Assembly: GCA_946541955.1 (NCBI GenBank) | Contig: CAMNJZ010000011.1 | Location: 1 to 38,778 of the forward strand | Direction: 5' to 3' | From: an uncultured Lachnospiraceae bacterium | GTDB taxonomy: Bacteria > Bacillota > Clostridia > Lachnospirales > Lachnospiraceae | DNA: 38,778 nt | In this document: one piece after another, positions 14,882-24,687 of the stretch | Layout of the letters: every line of letters begins with the position of its first letter | How positions within the stretch are numbered: the first letter of the stretch is position 1 | Translations under genes and position numbers: made by a program | Notes under the pieces: generated by a model | What the model saw: the letters and a program-made list of their open reading frames with translations, nothing else | Database searches by the model: none | Told to the model about the DNA's origin: nothing

Positions 14882-17008
14882 TTATTCCTGTTCCGGTCTG
14901 TCCATGATATGACCGCACTGCTCGTTATAGCATACCAGCTTTCTGCCCTTCTCCAGCATCATGGAGCCGCAGACGGGGCATTTGACAGAAGAAGGCTTCT
15001 GCCAGGACATGAAATCGCAGTCGGGATTGCCCAGGCAGCCGTAATAGCGGCGGCCCTTCTTGCTCATACGGACCACAATGTCTCTGCCGCAGGCGGGGCA
15101 CATGACGCCGATCTTCTGATAATAAGGCTTGGTATTGTGGCACTCGGGAAAGCCCGGGCAGGCCAGGAACTTTCCGTGGGGGCCGTATTTGATGACCATG
15201 TTGCGGCCGCAGTTCTCGCAGACCACATCGGTCTCTTCATCGGCGATCTTGACCTTTTCCAGGTCCTTTTCCGCCTGGATGACCGCTTCATCCAGATCCG
15301 GATAGAAGTTCTCCACAATGGTCTTCCACTTGACCGTTCCCTCGGCCACGCAGTCCAGGAGGTTTTCCATGTTGGCCGTGAACTCCGGGTTCACGATGGA
15401 AGGGAAGAACTTCTTCATGATATTGTTGACGGCCGTTCCCAGCTCGGTCATGTAGAGGTTCTTCTCCTCCTTGACAATGTAGTTCCTGGCAAGGATGGTG
15501 GAAATGGTCGGCGCATAGGTGGAAGGACGGCCGATGCCCTGCTCCTCCAGCGCTCTGACCAGGGAGGCCTCGGTATAGTGGGGGGCCGGCTGGGTAAAGT
15601 GCTGCTTGGGATCGAAGGCGTCCAGGGTCAGGGGCGTGGTCTCCTCCAGGCCTCTTACCAGGGCGTTTGCCTTCTCGGGGTTTTCTTCATCGTTATAGAC
15701 GCTCTGGAAGCCGTCAAAGACCAGTCTCTGGGCGGAAACGGTAAAGAGCTGCTTTTTCTCTCCCCCGTCTGCCGTGATCCGTACCTGGGTGCTTTCATAT
15801 CTGGCCGGGGCCATGCGGCTGGCCAGAAAGCGTTTCCAGATCAGCTGATAGAGCCGGTACTGTTCTCTTGTCAGGGACTCCTTGATGGAAGCCGGATCCC
15901 TTGTCACGTCCGTGGGCCGGATGGCTTCATGGGCGTCCTGGACATGTCCCCTGGATTCCTGCTTTTTCTCTGCCGCTGCCAGGTAGTCTTCCCCGTAGCG
16001 GTCCGCAATATACTGGGCGGAGGAGGCCAGGGCCTCGTCGGAGATCCTGGTGGAATCCGTACGCAGATAGGTGATCAGGGCCACCGTGCCCTGTCCCTTG
16101 ACGTCTACGCCTTCATAGAGCTGCTGGGCGACCCGCATGGTCTTGGAGGTCGAGTAGTTCAGGGCCTTGCTGGCCTCCTGCTGCAGGGTCGAGGTGGTAA
16201 AGGGCAGGGGCGATCTGCGGCTGCGCTCGCTCTTTTTGACCTCCGAGATCTCGAAGGACCCCTCCCTGATGGAATCCATGACCGCCTGCACCTGGGCCTG
16301 GTTTGCAAGCTCGGCCTTCTCGGCCTTGCCGCCCTCCTCCACGGGTCCGTAATAATGGGCGCTCAGGAGCTTCTTTTCTCCCTCAATGCGGAAGTTGGCG
16401 TCCAGGGTCCAGTATTCCTCGGGAATGAAGGAATTGATCTCCTCCTCCCTGTCCCCGATCATACGCAGGGCCACCGACTGGACGCGGCCTGCGGACAGTC
16501 CCCGCTTGACCTTGGCCCAGATCAGAGGGGAGATCTTATAGCCCACCAGTCTGTCCAGAACACGTCTGGCCTGCTGGGCGTCCACCAGGTTCATGTCGAT
16601 CTCTCTGGCGTTCTTTAGGGAATCCAGGACTGCCTTCTTGGTAATTTCGTTAAAGGTGATCCGGTAGACCTCCTTGCCCTCCTGCTGGTCCAGCTTCAGG
16701 GCCGCGATCAGGTGCCAGGAAATGGCTTCTCCCTCGCGGTCCGGGTCAGTTGCAAGATAGATCCGGTCTGCCTTTTTGACCAGCTTTCGAAGCTCCGCCA
16801 GGAGCTCTCCCTTGCCTCGGATCGTTATATATTTAGGCTCACATCCGTTTTCAAAGTCTATGCCCATCTGACTCTTCGGCATGTCACGGACGTGGCCGTA
16901 ACTGGCTGCCACGTCATAATTGGAGCCAAGAAACTTCTTAATAGTCTTCACCTTTGCAGGGGATTCGACGATCACAAGATTTTTTTTCTTCTTACGAACT
17001 GCTGCCAT
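14882..17008 (-). CDS. topA: DNA topoisomerase I
   Basis: Type IA enzyme that relaxes negative supercoils behind RNA polymerase and the replisome. The 708-residue protein opens with the Toprim domain (VIVESPAK with E15; TDPDREGE with D88 and D90). It has the catalytic tyrosine Y314 in LITYLRTDSTR and ends with three four-cysteine zinc modules (about residues 580-700: CENCG, CPACG and CPVCG). The ATG at 17008 has GAGG five bases upstream. It is transcribed with codY from a promoter at 17111-17139; the topA-codY order is familiar in Clostridia. CodY boxes at this promoter imply that supply of topoisomerase I may follow nutrient state. Confidence 0.97.
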   Translation of the reverse strand: MAAVRKKKKNLVIVESPAKVKTIKKFLGSNYDVAASYGHVRDMPKSQMGIDFENGCEPKYITIRGKGELLAELRKLVKKADRIYLATDPDREGEAISWHLIAALKLDQQEGKEVYRITFNEITKKAVLDSLKNAREIDMNLVDAQQARRVLDRLVGYKISPLIWAKVKRGLSAGRVQSVALRMIGDREEEINSFIPEEYWTLDANFRIEGEKKLLSAHYYGPVEEGGKAEKAELANQAQVQAVMDSIREGSFEISEVKKSERSRRSPLPFTTSTLQQEASKALNYSTSKTMRVAQQLYEGVDVKGQGTVALITYLRTDSTRISDEALASSAQYIADRYGEDYLAAAEKKQESRGHVQDAHEAIRPTDVTRDPASIKESLTREQYRLYQLIWKRFLASRMAPARYESTQVRITADGGEKKQLFTVSAQRLVFDGFQSVYNDEENPEKANALVRGLEETTPLTLDAFDPKQHFTQPAPHYTEASLVRALEEQGIGRPSTYAPTISTILARNYIVKEEKNLYMTELGTAVNNIMKKFFPSIVNPEFTANMENLLDCVAEGTVKWKTIVENFYPDLDEAVIQAEKDLEKVKIADEETDVVCENCGRNMVIKYGPHGKFLACPGFPECHNTKPYYQKIGVMCPACGRDIVVRMSKKGRRYYGCLGNPDCDFMSWQKPSSVKCPVCGSMMLEKGRKLVCYNEQCGHIMDRPEQE

Positions 17009-17071
17009 TGTAACCTCAACTGTAGTTTATTGTTTCTGAGCCGGAACAGGCAACTTGCATAATATTTGCAA

Positions 17072-17105
17072 AGTTTTCAGAATATTCCAGAATTTGCAGA
17101 AACGA
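17072..17105 (-). promoter_or_regulatory. Cluster of CodY boxes downstream of the topA-codY promoter
   Basis: Against AATTTTCWGAAAATT, bases 17072-17086 match 13 of 15 and 17091-17105 match 11 of 15. A third TTCTG core lies between them, about ten bases from each. They cover roughly +1 to +33 of the predicted transcript, a position suited to repression or roadblock. Confidence 0.65.
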
Positions 17106-17110
17106 TTTGT

Positions 17111-17139
17111 ACTATACCGTATTTTGGATGCATTTTCAA
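17111..17139 (-). promoter_or_regulatory. Promoter of topA-codY
   Basis: TTGAAA (17134-17139) and TATAGT (17111-17116) are separated by 17 bp. The leader is about 95 nt long. Confidence 0.82.
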
Positions 17140-17146
17140 GGGATAT

Positions 17147-17161
17147 TTTTTTCTGAAAATC
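17147..17161 (-). promoter_or_regulatory. CodY box upstream of the topA-codY promoter
   Basis: Matches AATTTTCWGAAAATT at 12 of 15 positions. It overlaps the hemZ stop codon and lies just upstream of the -35 box. Confidence 0.5.
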
Positions 17162-18644
17162 AGGCCTGGCTTTCCTGCCCGTAGAGCCGTTCCTTTCTGG
17201 CGATCATTTCATCGATGGTGGCGATATAGGTCTCCACGTCCTTGCAGTTGTCGCTCCGCTCGATCCGGCCGCCCGCAAAGACCGCCTTGGAAATGGAGCC
17301 CGCCCCCAGGGCCAGGATGGACTGCTTCTCCTCCATGATCAGGATGTTGTAGATCCCGTATTTACCCTCTCTGGCGTAGCCCACGTTCTCAAAGTTGCCG
17401 GACATGTTCTTCTGGCGGTAGAGATAGTAGGGCTTCATCTGCATGGCTTTTGCGCCCTCTGCCGCCACGGCCATGGCTTCGTCCGTGTTGCGGATGGCGG
17501 AAAAGCCGTTCTTTTCGATCCACTGCTGGAGCCTGGAGGCCCTTTTGATGGCCAGGGAATGGACCGTCAGGGAATCGGGATCCAGGGCCCGGATCCTCTC
17601 GATGGTATAGGCGACGTCCTCAGTATTTTCTCCGGGCAGTCCCAGAATGATGTCCATATTGATGTTGTTAAAGCCCGCCTCTCTGGCCATGCGGAAGGCC
17701 TCCTCCGTCTGGGCGACGCTGTGCCTTCTGCCGATGAGGCGCAAGGTCTCGTCCCGCATGGTCTGGGGATTGACGCTGATCCTGGTGACCCCGTGGTCCT
17801 TCAGGACCCTGAGCTTTTCAGGGGTGATGGAATCAGGACGGCCTGCTTCCACCGTAAATTCCAGGACATGGTCCATGGGGAAATGGGCCTTGAGGGCCCG
17901 GATCAGGCGGTCCAGCTGGTCCGGCTCCAGGGTCGTGGGCGTTCCGCCCCCGATATAGACCGTATCCAGGATCTTTCCTTCCATCAGAGAGCTCCCGGCT
18001 TTGATCTCCTGCTCCAGGGCGTCCAGGTACTGGTCCACTCTGGCCTTCCAGGCCCCGATGGGGAAGGAGGTAAAGGAGCAGTAGAGACAGGTCGTCGGGC
18101 AGAAGGGGATTCCCACATAGAGGCTGTAGCCGTTTTCATAGTGGATGCGGGATAAGATCTCCTTTTCCCTTTCTGCGATATCCGCCGCCAGAAGGGCTTT
18201 TTCCGGGCTGGCCTTGTGCTCCCGGATCATGAAGTCCGCGGCCGCTTCTGTGCTCTCGCCCTCCAGGAGCCTTTGCATGGCGATCTTGGTGGGCCTGATC
18301 CCGATCAGTTCTCCCCAGGGCAGGGTCCTGCCCGTATGGGCAGAGAGGATGTCATAGACCAGGTGCTTTAATACGGTCTTGCACTCTCTTCCCTTCTGAT
18401 CAAAGGGCTCTGCCCCGGCCTTCTCCTCCAGAAGGGCCCCGGTCTCCGGCAGGGAGACCCGGATAAAGGCCGGATCGAAGGTCACCTTCATAAAGGGCGA
18501 TATGTCCTCTGCCTCCCTCCGAAGGTTCCCCTTCAGGGGCTCTCCCTCCACCAGGACCTTGACGTCCTCCTCGGGATAAAAGGCCTTGATCAGGGAATGG
18601 ATCTCATATCTGTAGAGTTCTGTATTGACAGCTGCGATCAGCAT
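17160..18644 (-). CDS. hemZ: Coproporphyrinogen III dehydrogenase-like radical SAM protein HemZ
   Basis: Radical-SAM protein of the HemN/HemZ group, which carries out oxygen-independent decarboxylation of coproporphyrinogen III or acts in related porphyrin chemistry. The 494-residue protein has a HemZ-specific N-terminal region of about 160 residues, then the cluster motif C-x3-C-x2-C in IPFCPTTCLYCSF, the GGGTPT loop, and a HemN-like C-terminal part. The ATG at 18644 has GGAGG nine bases upstream. It is separated from the upstream hydrolase gene by a terminator and from topA by a promoter, so it seems to be its own unit. Whether this organism makes haem is not visible here, so the precise substrate remains uncertain. 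Confidence 0.9.
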   Translation of the reverse strand: MLIAAVNTELYRYEIHSLIKAFYPEEDVKVLVEGEPLKGNLRREAEDISPFMKVTFDPAFIRVSLPETGALLEEKAGAEPFDQKGRECKTVLKHLVYDILSAHTGRTLPWGELIGIRPTKIAMQRLLEGESTEAAADFMIREHKASPEKALLAADIAEREKEILSRIHYENGYSLYVGIPFCPTTCLYCSFTSFPIGAWKARVDQYLDALEQEIKAGSSLMEGKILDTVYIGGGTPTTLEPDQLDRLIRALKAHFPMDHVLEFTVEAGRPDSITPEKLRVLKDHGVTRISVNPQTMRDETLRLIGRRHSVAQTEEAFRMAREAGFNNINMDIILGLPGENTEDVAYTIERIRALDPDSLTVHSLAIKRASRLQQWIEKNGFSAIRNTDEAMAVAAEGAKAMQMKPYYLYRQKNMSGNFENVGYAREGKYGIYNILIMEEKQSILALGAGSISKAVFAGGRIERSDNCKDVETYIATIDEMIARKERLYGQESQA

Positions 18645-18710
18645 GGGCTCTGCCTCCTATCATATCTTCCAGTCATGCCGCCTGCAGAAGAAAGGCCTGC
18701 GGACATGGGG

Positions 18711-18735
18711 AAAGCAGGCGAAAGAAGCCTGCTTT
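18711..18735 (-). terminator. Terminator downstream of the relA-hydrolase operon
   Basis: GCAGGC (18714-18719) and GCCTGC (18727-18732) form a 6-bp stem around a 7-nt loop, extended by flanking A/T pairs; TTTCCCC follows on the minus strand. Confidence 0.55.
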
Positions 18736-18760
18736 TCAATGGGTTCTCAAATTGGATTCT

Positions 18761-18811
18761 CTTTTTTAAACAAATGGACCCTTTAAACAAAGGGACCTTT
18801 TATACAAAAGG
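18761..18811 (-). repeat. Three tandem 17-bp palindromic units at the 3' end of the hydrolase gene
   Basis: On the minus strand three contiguous 17-bp units read CCTTTTGTATAAAAGGT (18795-18811), CCCTTTGTTTAAAGGGT (18778-18794) and CCATTTGTTTAAAAAAG (18761-18777). The first two are near-perfect palindromes. The first unit includes the last codons and TAA of the hydrolase gene; the other two lie in its 3' untranslated region. Confidence 0.8.
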
Positions 18812-19429
18812 ATTGTACTGCTTCTCATAACGGATGCTGGTCACGCCCCCGTGGCCGGGATAGCAGACCGTTTCCTCGGGCAGGACAAAAAGCTTGTTCC
18901 TGACAGACCGGACCAGGTCCGACATGGAGCCGGTGGGCAGGTCTGTCCGCCCCACGGACCCTTCAAAGAGGGTGTCTCCGCAGATCAGGACGCCGGCCTC
19001 CTCCACATAGTAGCAGCAGCTCCCCTCCGTATGGCCGGGGGTGGAGAGCATTTTCAAAGTGATCCCGGCCGCCGTGACGGTTTCTCCGTCCCTGAGCCAG
19101 AAATCAGGCTTTACCTTACAGGCCCTGCCGTAAATGGCCGAGCAGTTCTTATAGGTATCCTCGCAGAGGGTCTTCTCCTCCTCGCTGATATAGACCGGGG
19201 CGCCGCACCTTTCCTTCAGGGCCTCGCACCCCCAGATGTGATCGAAGTGGGCGTGGGTCAGGAAAATGGCCTTGACAGCAAGGCCCTGGTCTGTCAGGGC
19301 TTCGTAGATCTTGTCTCCATAGTCTGCGGGGTCAAAGACGATGCATTCGCTCCTTCCCTCCCTGTGGAGATAGTAAAAGTTTGTCCCGATGGTGCCGATG
19401 ACATAAGATCCTACAATAATCTGCTCCAT
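18800..19429 (-). CDS. Metallo-beta-lactamase-fold hydrolase (glyoxalase II-like)
   Basis: Small cytosolic metallohydrolase of 209 residues. The metal-binding motif THAHFDH is at residues 58-64, with later ligands in STPGHTEG (H133), CGDTLF (D152) and YPGHGG. This is the set of the glyoxalase II/YcbL-like subgroup. It lacks the C-terminal glutathione-binding domain of true glyoxalase II, so the natural substrate is unknown. The ATG at 19429 starts eight bases after the relA stop, and its AAGGAG ribosome site overlaps that stop, so the two genes are translated from one message. The rel-plus-hydrolase pairing is common in Firmicutes. The 3' end carries a tandem 17-bp repeat. Confidence 0.9.
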   Translation of the reverse strand: MEQIIVGSYVIGTIGTNFYYLHREGRSECIVFDPADYGDKIYEALTDQGLAVKAIFLTHAHFDHIWGCEALKERCGAPVYISEEEKTLCEDTYKNCSAIYGRACKVKPDFWLRDGETVTAAGITLKMLSTPGHTEGSCCYYVEEAGVLICGDTLFEGSVGRTDLPTGSMSDLVRSVRNKLFVLPEETVCYPGHGGVTSIRYEKQYNPFV

Positions 19430-19437
19430 ATAACTCC

Positions 19438-21765
19438 TTAACCGCTGGTTCGGTTTACATTCTGCACATCCTTGACGTTCTGCAGCTTGCTGATGATATC
19501 CTGCAGCTCCTTCTTGGAGGAGACTTCAAAGCTGATGGTAATGGTGGCGATGCCCTGTCTGTTGGTCACGCTGGAGATCCGCATGATGTTGATATCCGCC
19601 TCCGAAAGGATCCGGCTGATATCCACCAGGAGGGACTTTCTGTCCCGGGCGTAGATATTGATCCCGGCGACAAAGTTCTCGCCCTTGGAGGACATGGCTT
19701 CCTCGGACCACTGGGCTTCCATGACCCTGGGCTTATCCTCCTCCGAAAGGTTGCGGATATTGGCGCAGTCCGCTCTGTGGATGGAAAGCCCCCGGCCCCT
19801 GGTGACAAATCCCACGATCTGATCGCCGGGAAGGGGATTGCAGCACTTGGAGAAACGGACCGCCACGTCATGGATTCCCTTGACGATAATGGCGTTCTGG
19901 GAGCCGGACCGGATCCTGGGCGCCGTTTCCTGGGCCTGGTGGAGGATCTCCTCGTCGGTGACCTGCCTGGCGTGATCCTGGTCAAAGAGCTCCTTGAGCC
20001 GGTTTGCCACCACGCCTTCCTTGAGACCGCCGTGGCCGATGGCAGCCAGGGCCGCATCCCAGTCCCGGAAGCCGTACCGCTGCAGAAGGACCGCCTGGTA
20101 ATCCAGTTTGGAGATCTCGGGCAGGTTCAGGGAATGGGTCTTGCAGTAGGCGTTTAAAAGCTCCTTGCCCCTGCTGATGTTTTCTTCCTTGAGCTCCTTG
20201 CGGAACCACTGATTGATCTTGGTCTTGGTGGAGGCGGCTTTGACAAAGCTCAGCCAGTCAGCGCTGGGCCCCCTGGAGTTGGCGGAGGTGATGATCTCCA
20301 CCCGGTCTCCGTTCTTGAGCTTATAGTCGATCTTGACCTGGCGGCCGTTGACCCTGGCGCCCACCATCTTGTTGCCGACGGCGGTATGGATGGCGTAGGC
20401 AAAATCGATGGGACAGGCCCCGGCGGGCAGGCTCTTGACCTCGCCTCTGGGAGTAAAGCAGTAGACATTGTCGGAGAACAGGTCCAGGTCGCTCTTGAGG
20501 ATATTCATGAACTCCTTGTTGTCCTTGGTATCCTGCTGCCATTCCAGGATCTGCCGGAGCCAGGCCAGCTTGGCCTCCTCCTGGTCGTCTCCCTTTTTGC
20601 CGTCGGAGGCTTCCTTGTATTTCCAGTGGGCCGCGATACCATACTCCGCCGCCCTGTGCATGTCGAAGGTCCGGATCTGGATCTCGAAGGGCTCTCCGCC
20701 GGGTCCCATCAGAGTGGTGTGAAGAGACTGGTACATGTTGTCCTTGGGCATGGCGATATAATCCTTGAACCGGCCGGGTACAGGGATATAGGTCTCATGA
20801 ATGATGCCCAGGGCAGCATAACAGTCCCGGATCGAATTGACGATGATCCGGACTGCAAAAAGGTCATAGATCTGATCCAGGGTCTTGCCCTGGTTATGCA
20901 TCTTCTTATAAATACTGAAATAATGCTTGACCCGGCCGTCGATTTTGGCTTCGATGCCGGCGTTCTGGATATGGCTGCGGACGTTGGAGACGATCTCCGA
21001 GATATATTTCTCCCGCTCGGTCCTGCGCCTGGCGACCTGATCGATCAGGTCATAGTAGATCTCAGGATGAAGATATTTAAGAGACAGGTCGTCAAGTTCG
21101 ACCTTGATCTTGGAAATGCCCAGACGGGATGCCAGCGGCGAATAAATATCCAGGGTCTCCTGGGCGATGCGGACCTGCTTTTCGGGGGCCATATGGCCCA
21201 GGGTCCGCATATTGTGGAGGCGGTCCGCCAGCTTGATCATGATGACGCGGATATCCTTGGCCATGGCCAGGAACATCTTGCGCAGGTTTCTGGCCTGCAT
21301 CTCCTGCTGCAGGGCGTCCACCGTATTATATTCAACGGAAAGCTTCAGTTTTTCCAGCTTTGTCACGCCGTCCACCAGCTCGGCGACGTCTTCACCGAAC
21401 AGGTCCCGCAGCTGGTCCTTGGAATAGATGGTATCCTCCACCACGTCATGGAGCAGGCCGGCCGCGATGGTCTCCTTGTCCATTTCCAGGTCCGCCAGAA
21501 TGATGGACACCTGCAGAGGATGAATGATATAGGGCTGGCCGGATTTTCTGACCTGGCCCGTATGGGCGACCGCCGCCAGCTCATAGGCCTTGTTGATCAG
21601 GGAGATATCATCGGAGGGATGGTATCTGCGGACGCGCTCAATCAGGTCCGTAAACAGCTCTTCAGGACCGACATATTCCCCTATATCTTCAATTTTACCT
21701 GTATCGAACTGATAAACGCCTGTAACGATCGCAGCATCATTTCTGTCGATATCCATGTCTGTCAT
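19438..21765 (-). CDS. relA: Bifunctional (p)ppGpp synthetase/hydrolase Rel
   Basis: Long RelA/SpoT homologue that makes and degrades (p)ppGpp, the stringent-response alarmone. The 775-residue protein has an HD hydrolase domain with intact HDVVEDT (106-112) and a synthetase domain containing GRFKDYIAMPK. That RxKD motif is typical of bifunctional Rel, in contrast to the ExDD of synthetase-only RelA. TGS (about 410-470), zinc-finger-like (CCNPLPGD) and C-terminal ACT domains follow. Both catalytic halves look active. The ATG at 21765 has GAGGGG upstream; an ATG three codons later is possible. It has its own promoter, overlapped by CodY-like boxes, and is followed at once by the hydrolase gene. 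Confidence 0.96.
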   Translation of the reverse strand: MTDMDIDRNDAAIVTGVYQFDTGKIEDIGEYVGPEELFTDLIERVRRYHPSDDISLINKAYELAAVAHTGQVRKSGQPYIIHPLQVSIILADLEMDKETIAAGLLHDVVEDTIYSKDQLRDLFGEDVAELVDGVTKLEKLKLSVEYNTVDALQQEMQARNLRKMFLAMAKDIRVIMIKLADRLHNMRTLGHMAPEKQVRIAQETLDIYSPLASRLGISKIKVELDDLSLKYLHPEIYYDLIDQVARRRTEREKYISEIVSNVRSHIQNAGIEAKIDGRVKHYFSIYKKMHNQGKTLDQIYDLFAVRIIVNSIRDCYAALGIIHETYIPVPGRFKDYIAMPKDNMYQSLHTTLMGPGGEPFEIQIRTFDMHRAAEYGIAAHWKYKEASDGKKGDDQEEAKLAWLRQILEWQQDTKDNKEFMNILKSDLDLFSDNVYCFTPRGEVKSLPAGACPIDFAYAIHTAVGNKMVGARVNGRQVKIDYKLKNGDRVEIITSANSRGPSADWLSFVKAASTKTKINQWFRKELKEENISRGKELLNAYCKTHSLNLPEISKLDYQAVLLQRYGFRDWDAALAAIGHGGLKEGVVANRLKELFDQDHARQVTDEEILHQAQETAPRIRSGSQNAIIVKGIHDVAVRFSKCCNPLPGDQIVGFVTRGRGLSIHRADCANIRNLSEEDKPRVMEAQWSEEAMSSKGENFVAGINIYARDRKSLLVDISRILSEADINIMRISSVTNRQGIATITISFEVSSKKELQDIISKLQNVKDVQNVNRTSG

Positions 21766-21808
21766 AATTCGCCCCTCTGTCTCATGGCTGCTTCACTGCG
21801 CGGTATGG

Positions 21809-21840
21809 AATTTTGGAAAAACTGTAATATTGTGAAAATT
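21809..21840 (-). promoter_or_regulatory. CodY-like boxes overlapping the relA promoter
   Basis: Bases 21826-21840 match AATTTTCWGAAAATT at 13 of 15 positions and overlap the -10 box by three bases. Bases 21809-21823 match at 11 of 15 but lack the central CWG. The position would block transcription initiation. Confidence 0.5.
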
Positions 21841-21866
21841 ATATTATCAATTACAGGGTTCGTCAA
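21838..21866 (-). promoter_or_regulatory. Promoter of relA
   Basis: TTGACG (21861-21866) and a perfect TATAAT (21838-21843) are separated by 17 bp. Confidence 0.85.
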
Positions 21867-21876
21867 ATATAAAAGG

Positions 21877-21917
21877 AAAGACCTCCGCGGAGAGCGAGGC
21901 TCTCCGGGAGGTCTTTT
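21877..21917 (-). terminator. Terminator downstream of groEL
   Basis: A long stem pairs AAAGACCTCC (21877-21886) with GGAGGTCTTT (21907-21916) around an inner GGAGAGC/GCTCTCC hairpin. On the minus strand TTTCCTTTTATATTT follows. Confidence 0.9.
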
Positions 21918-21986
21918 GTCAGTCCGGGCGCCCGCAATGGGGCCGGACCCATTCTTTTGTTATGGTGATGTTTTTCCGCCGCCGGA

Positions 21987-23642
<1,656 letters not shown>

Positions 23643-23930
23643 TTAGTCTTCGATAATTGCCAGAATGTCGTTCTGCTTGACAATGATGAACTTCTCATCA
23701 TCCATCTTTACTTCCGTTCCGGAATATTTGGAGTAAATGACCTTGTCGCCGACCTTGACCTGCATGACAACTTCCTTGCCGTCCACGACACCGCCGGGGC
23801 CAACTGCCAGAACCTCTGCCTGCTGGGGCTTTTCCTTGTCCTGTCCGGGAAGAACGATGCCGGATGCTGTAACGGTCTCTGCTTCAAGCTGCTTTAAAAC
23901 GACTCTGTCACTTAAAGGTACTAACTTCAT
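23643..23930 (-). CDS. groES: Co-chaperonin GroES
   Basis: Lid of the GroEL chamber. The 95-residue protein has the GroES fold sequence from KLVPLSDRVVLKQ to the C-terminal IVKQNDILAII. The mobile loop (ETVTASGIVLPG) that docks onto GroEL lies around residues 18-29. The ATG at 23930 has AAGGAGG eight bases upstream. It is first in the groES-groEL operon, with the CIRCE operator 52 bp upstream of its start. Confidence 0.98.
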   Translation of the reverse strand: MKLVPLSDRVVLKQLEAETVTASGIVLPGQDKEKPQQAEVLAVGPGGVVDGKEVVMQVKVGDKVIYSKYSGTEVKMDDEKFIIVKQNDILAIIED

Positions 23931-23981
23931 AAAATTGCCTCCTTAAACTATGCGGCCTGGCCGCTTCTGGACTTCTCTTTG

Positions 23982-24008
23982 TTAGCACTCCGTATATCTG
24001 AGTGCTAA
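23982..24008 (-). promoter_or_regulatory. CIRCE operator of groESL
   Basis: Perfect TTAGCACTC-N9-GAGTGCTAA inverted repeat, the binding site of the heat-shock repressor HrcA. It lies immediately downstream of the promoter, so it also falls within the mRNA leader. Confidence 0.98.
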
Positions 24009-24019
24009 CTCTAGACTGT

Positions 24020-24048
24020 ATAATAGTGAGCCGCCAGAGTCTTTGCAA
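24020..24048 (-). promoter_or_regulatory. Promoter of groESL
   Basis: TTGCAA (24043-24048) and TATTAT (24020-24025) are separated by 17 bp, and CIRCE begins 11 bp downstream of the -10. Confidence 0.85.
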
Positions 24049-24165
24049 GCCAATTTAGATCCCTGAAAACTCACTATTCCTCGTTATTTCTCTATTTTAC
24101 TCTTTTTTTCTCAAAGTTCCATATTATTGAGGTATTTTACACTTTGTTCACAAATTCCGATTTCC

Positions 24166-24687
24166 TCAGAAGAAGCTCTCAAAGGCATGCTGGACAGGCC
24201 CCGGGTCGTCGCAGATGATCAGAGCGATGGCAGCTCCCTCTCGCACCAGGAGGTAATGGTCCACCAGCTCCACCTGATCGGGCGCATAATTTTCCATGGT
24301 CCCCTTTCTGGATTCCACATGGGTCTTCAGATCCTTCATCAGAAGGGCCGCGTCCGAAGGATCCTTCAAAAGGACCACCGCGATCTCATGGGCCGTGCCC
24401 TCTGCAGCATAGGAATAGAAGTAATCCTCCACCCTCTCATAATCAAAATCACAAAGATAGGTAAAGGTGACCTCCGCATCCGCCTCTCCTCCAAAAACGG
24501 TCTCCATAGAGGGAAGGGCCGCGTCCGCTGAGACCATGGCTTTTTGCATCTCTTTGAGAGAGACCCCTGCCCCGGCGCTTCCCCCTGCCCCGCAGCCGCA
24601 GAGGCCAAGGGCCAGGAGGCATGCCATAAGGCATGCCATGAGGCATACCAGCAGGCAGTCCGGAAGGACTTTCCCTTTTTTAATCAT
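24166..24687 (-). CDS. DUF4358-family lipoprotein
   Basis: Predicted secreted lipoprotein of 173 residues with no known function. A basic start (MIKKGK) and a hydrophobic run end at a cysteine cluster (LGLCGCG), where LCGC is a usable lipobox. The mature part matches DUF4358, with the typical FDYERVEDYFYSYAAEG...EIAVVLLKD core. The start at 24687 is chosen for GAGG eight bases upstream; the ATG at 24699 has a poor site. It overlaps the end of the transglutaminase-like gene by eight bases, so the two are co-translated and probably act together outside the membrane. The signal peptide core is encoded by three near-identical 12-bp units (24617-24652). No terminator is evident downstream. Confidence 0.75.
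   Translation of the reverse strand: MIKKGKVLPDCLLVCLMACLMACLLALGLCGCGAGGSAGAGVSLKEMQKAMVSADAALPSMETVFGGEADAEVTFTYLCDFDYERVEDYFYSYAAEGTAHEIAVVLLKDPSDAALLMKDLKTHVESRKGTMENYAPDQVELVDHYLLVREGAAIALIICDDPGPVQHAFESFF

Noticed and set aside
24009-24165. A terminator for the transglutaminase/DUF4358 pair in the gap before groES
   Set aside because: No stem with a U-tract was found on the minus strand; the gap holds only the groESL promoter and AT-rich sequence.
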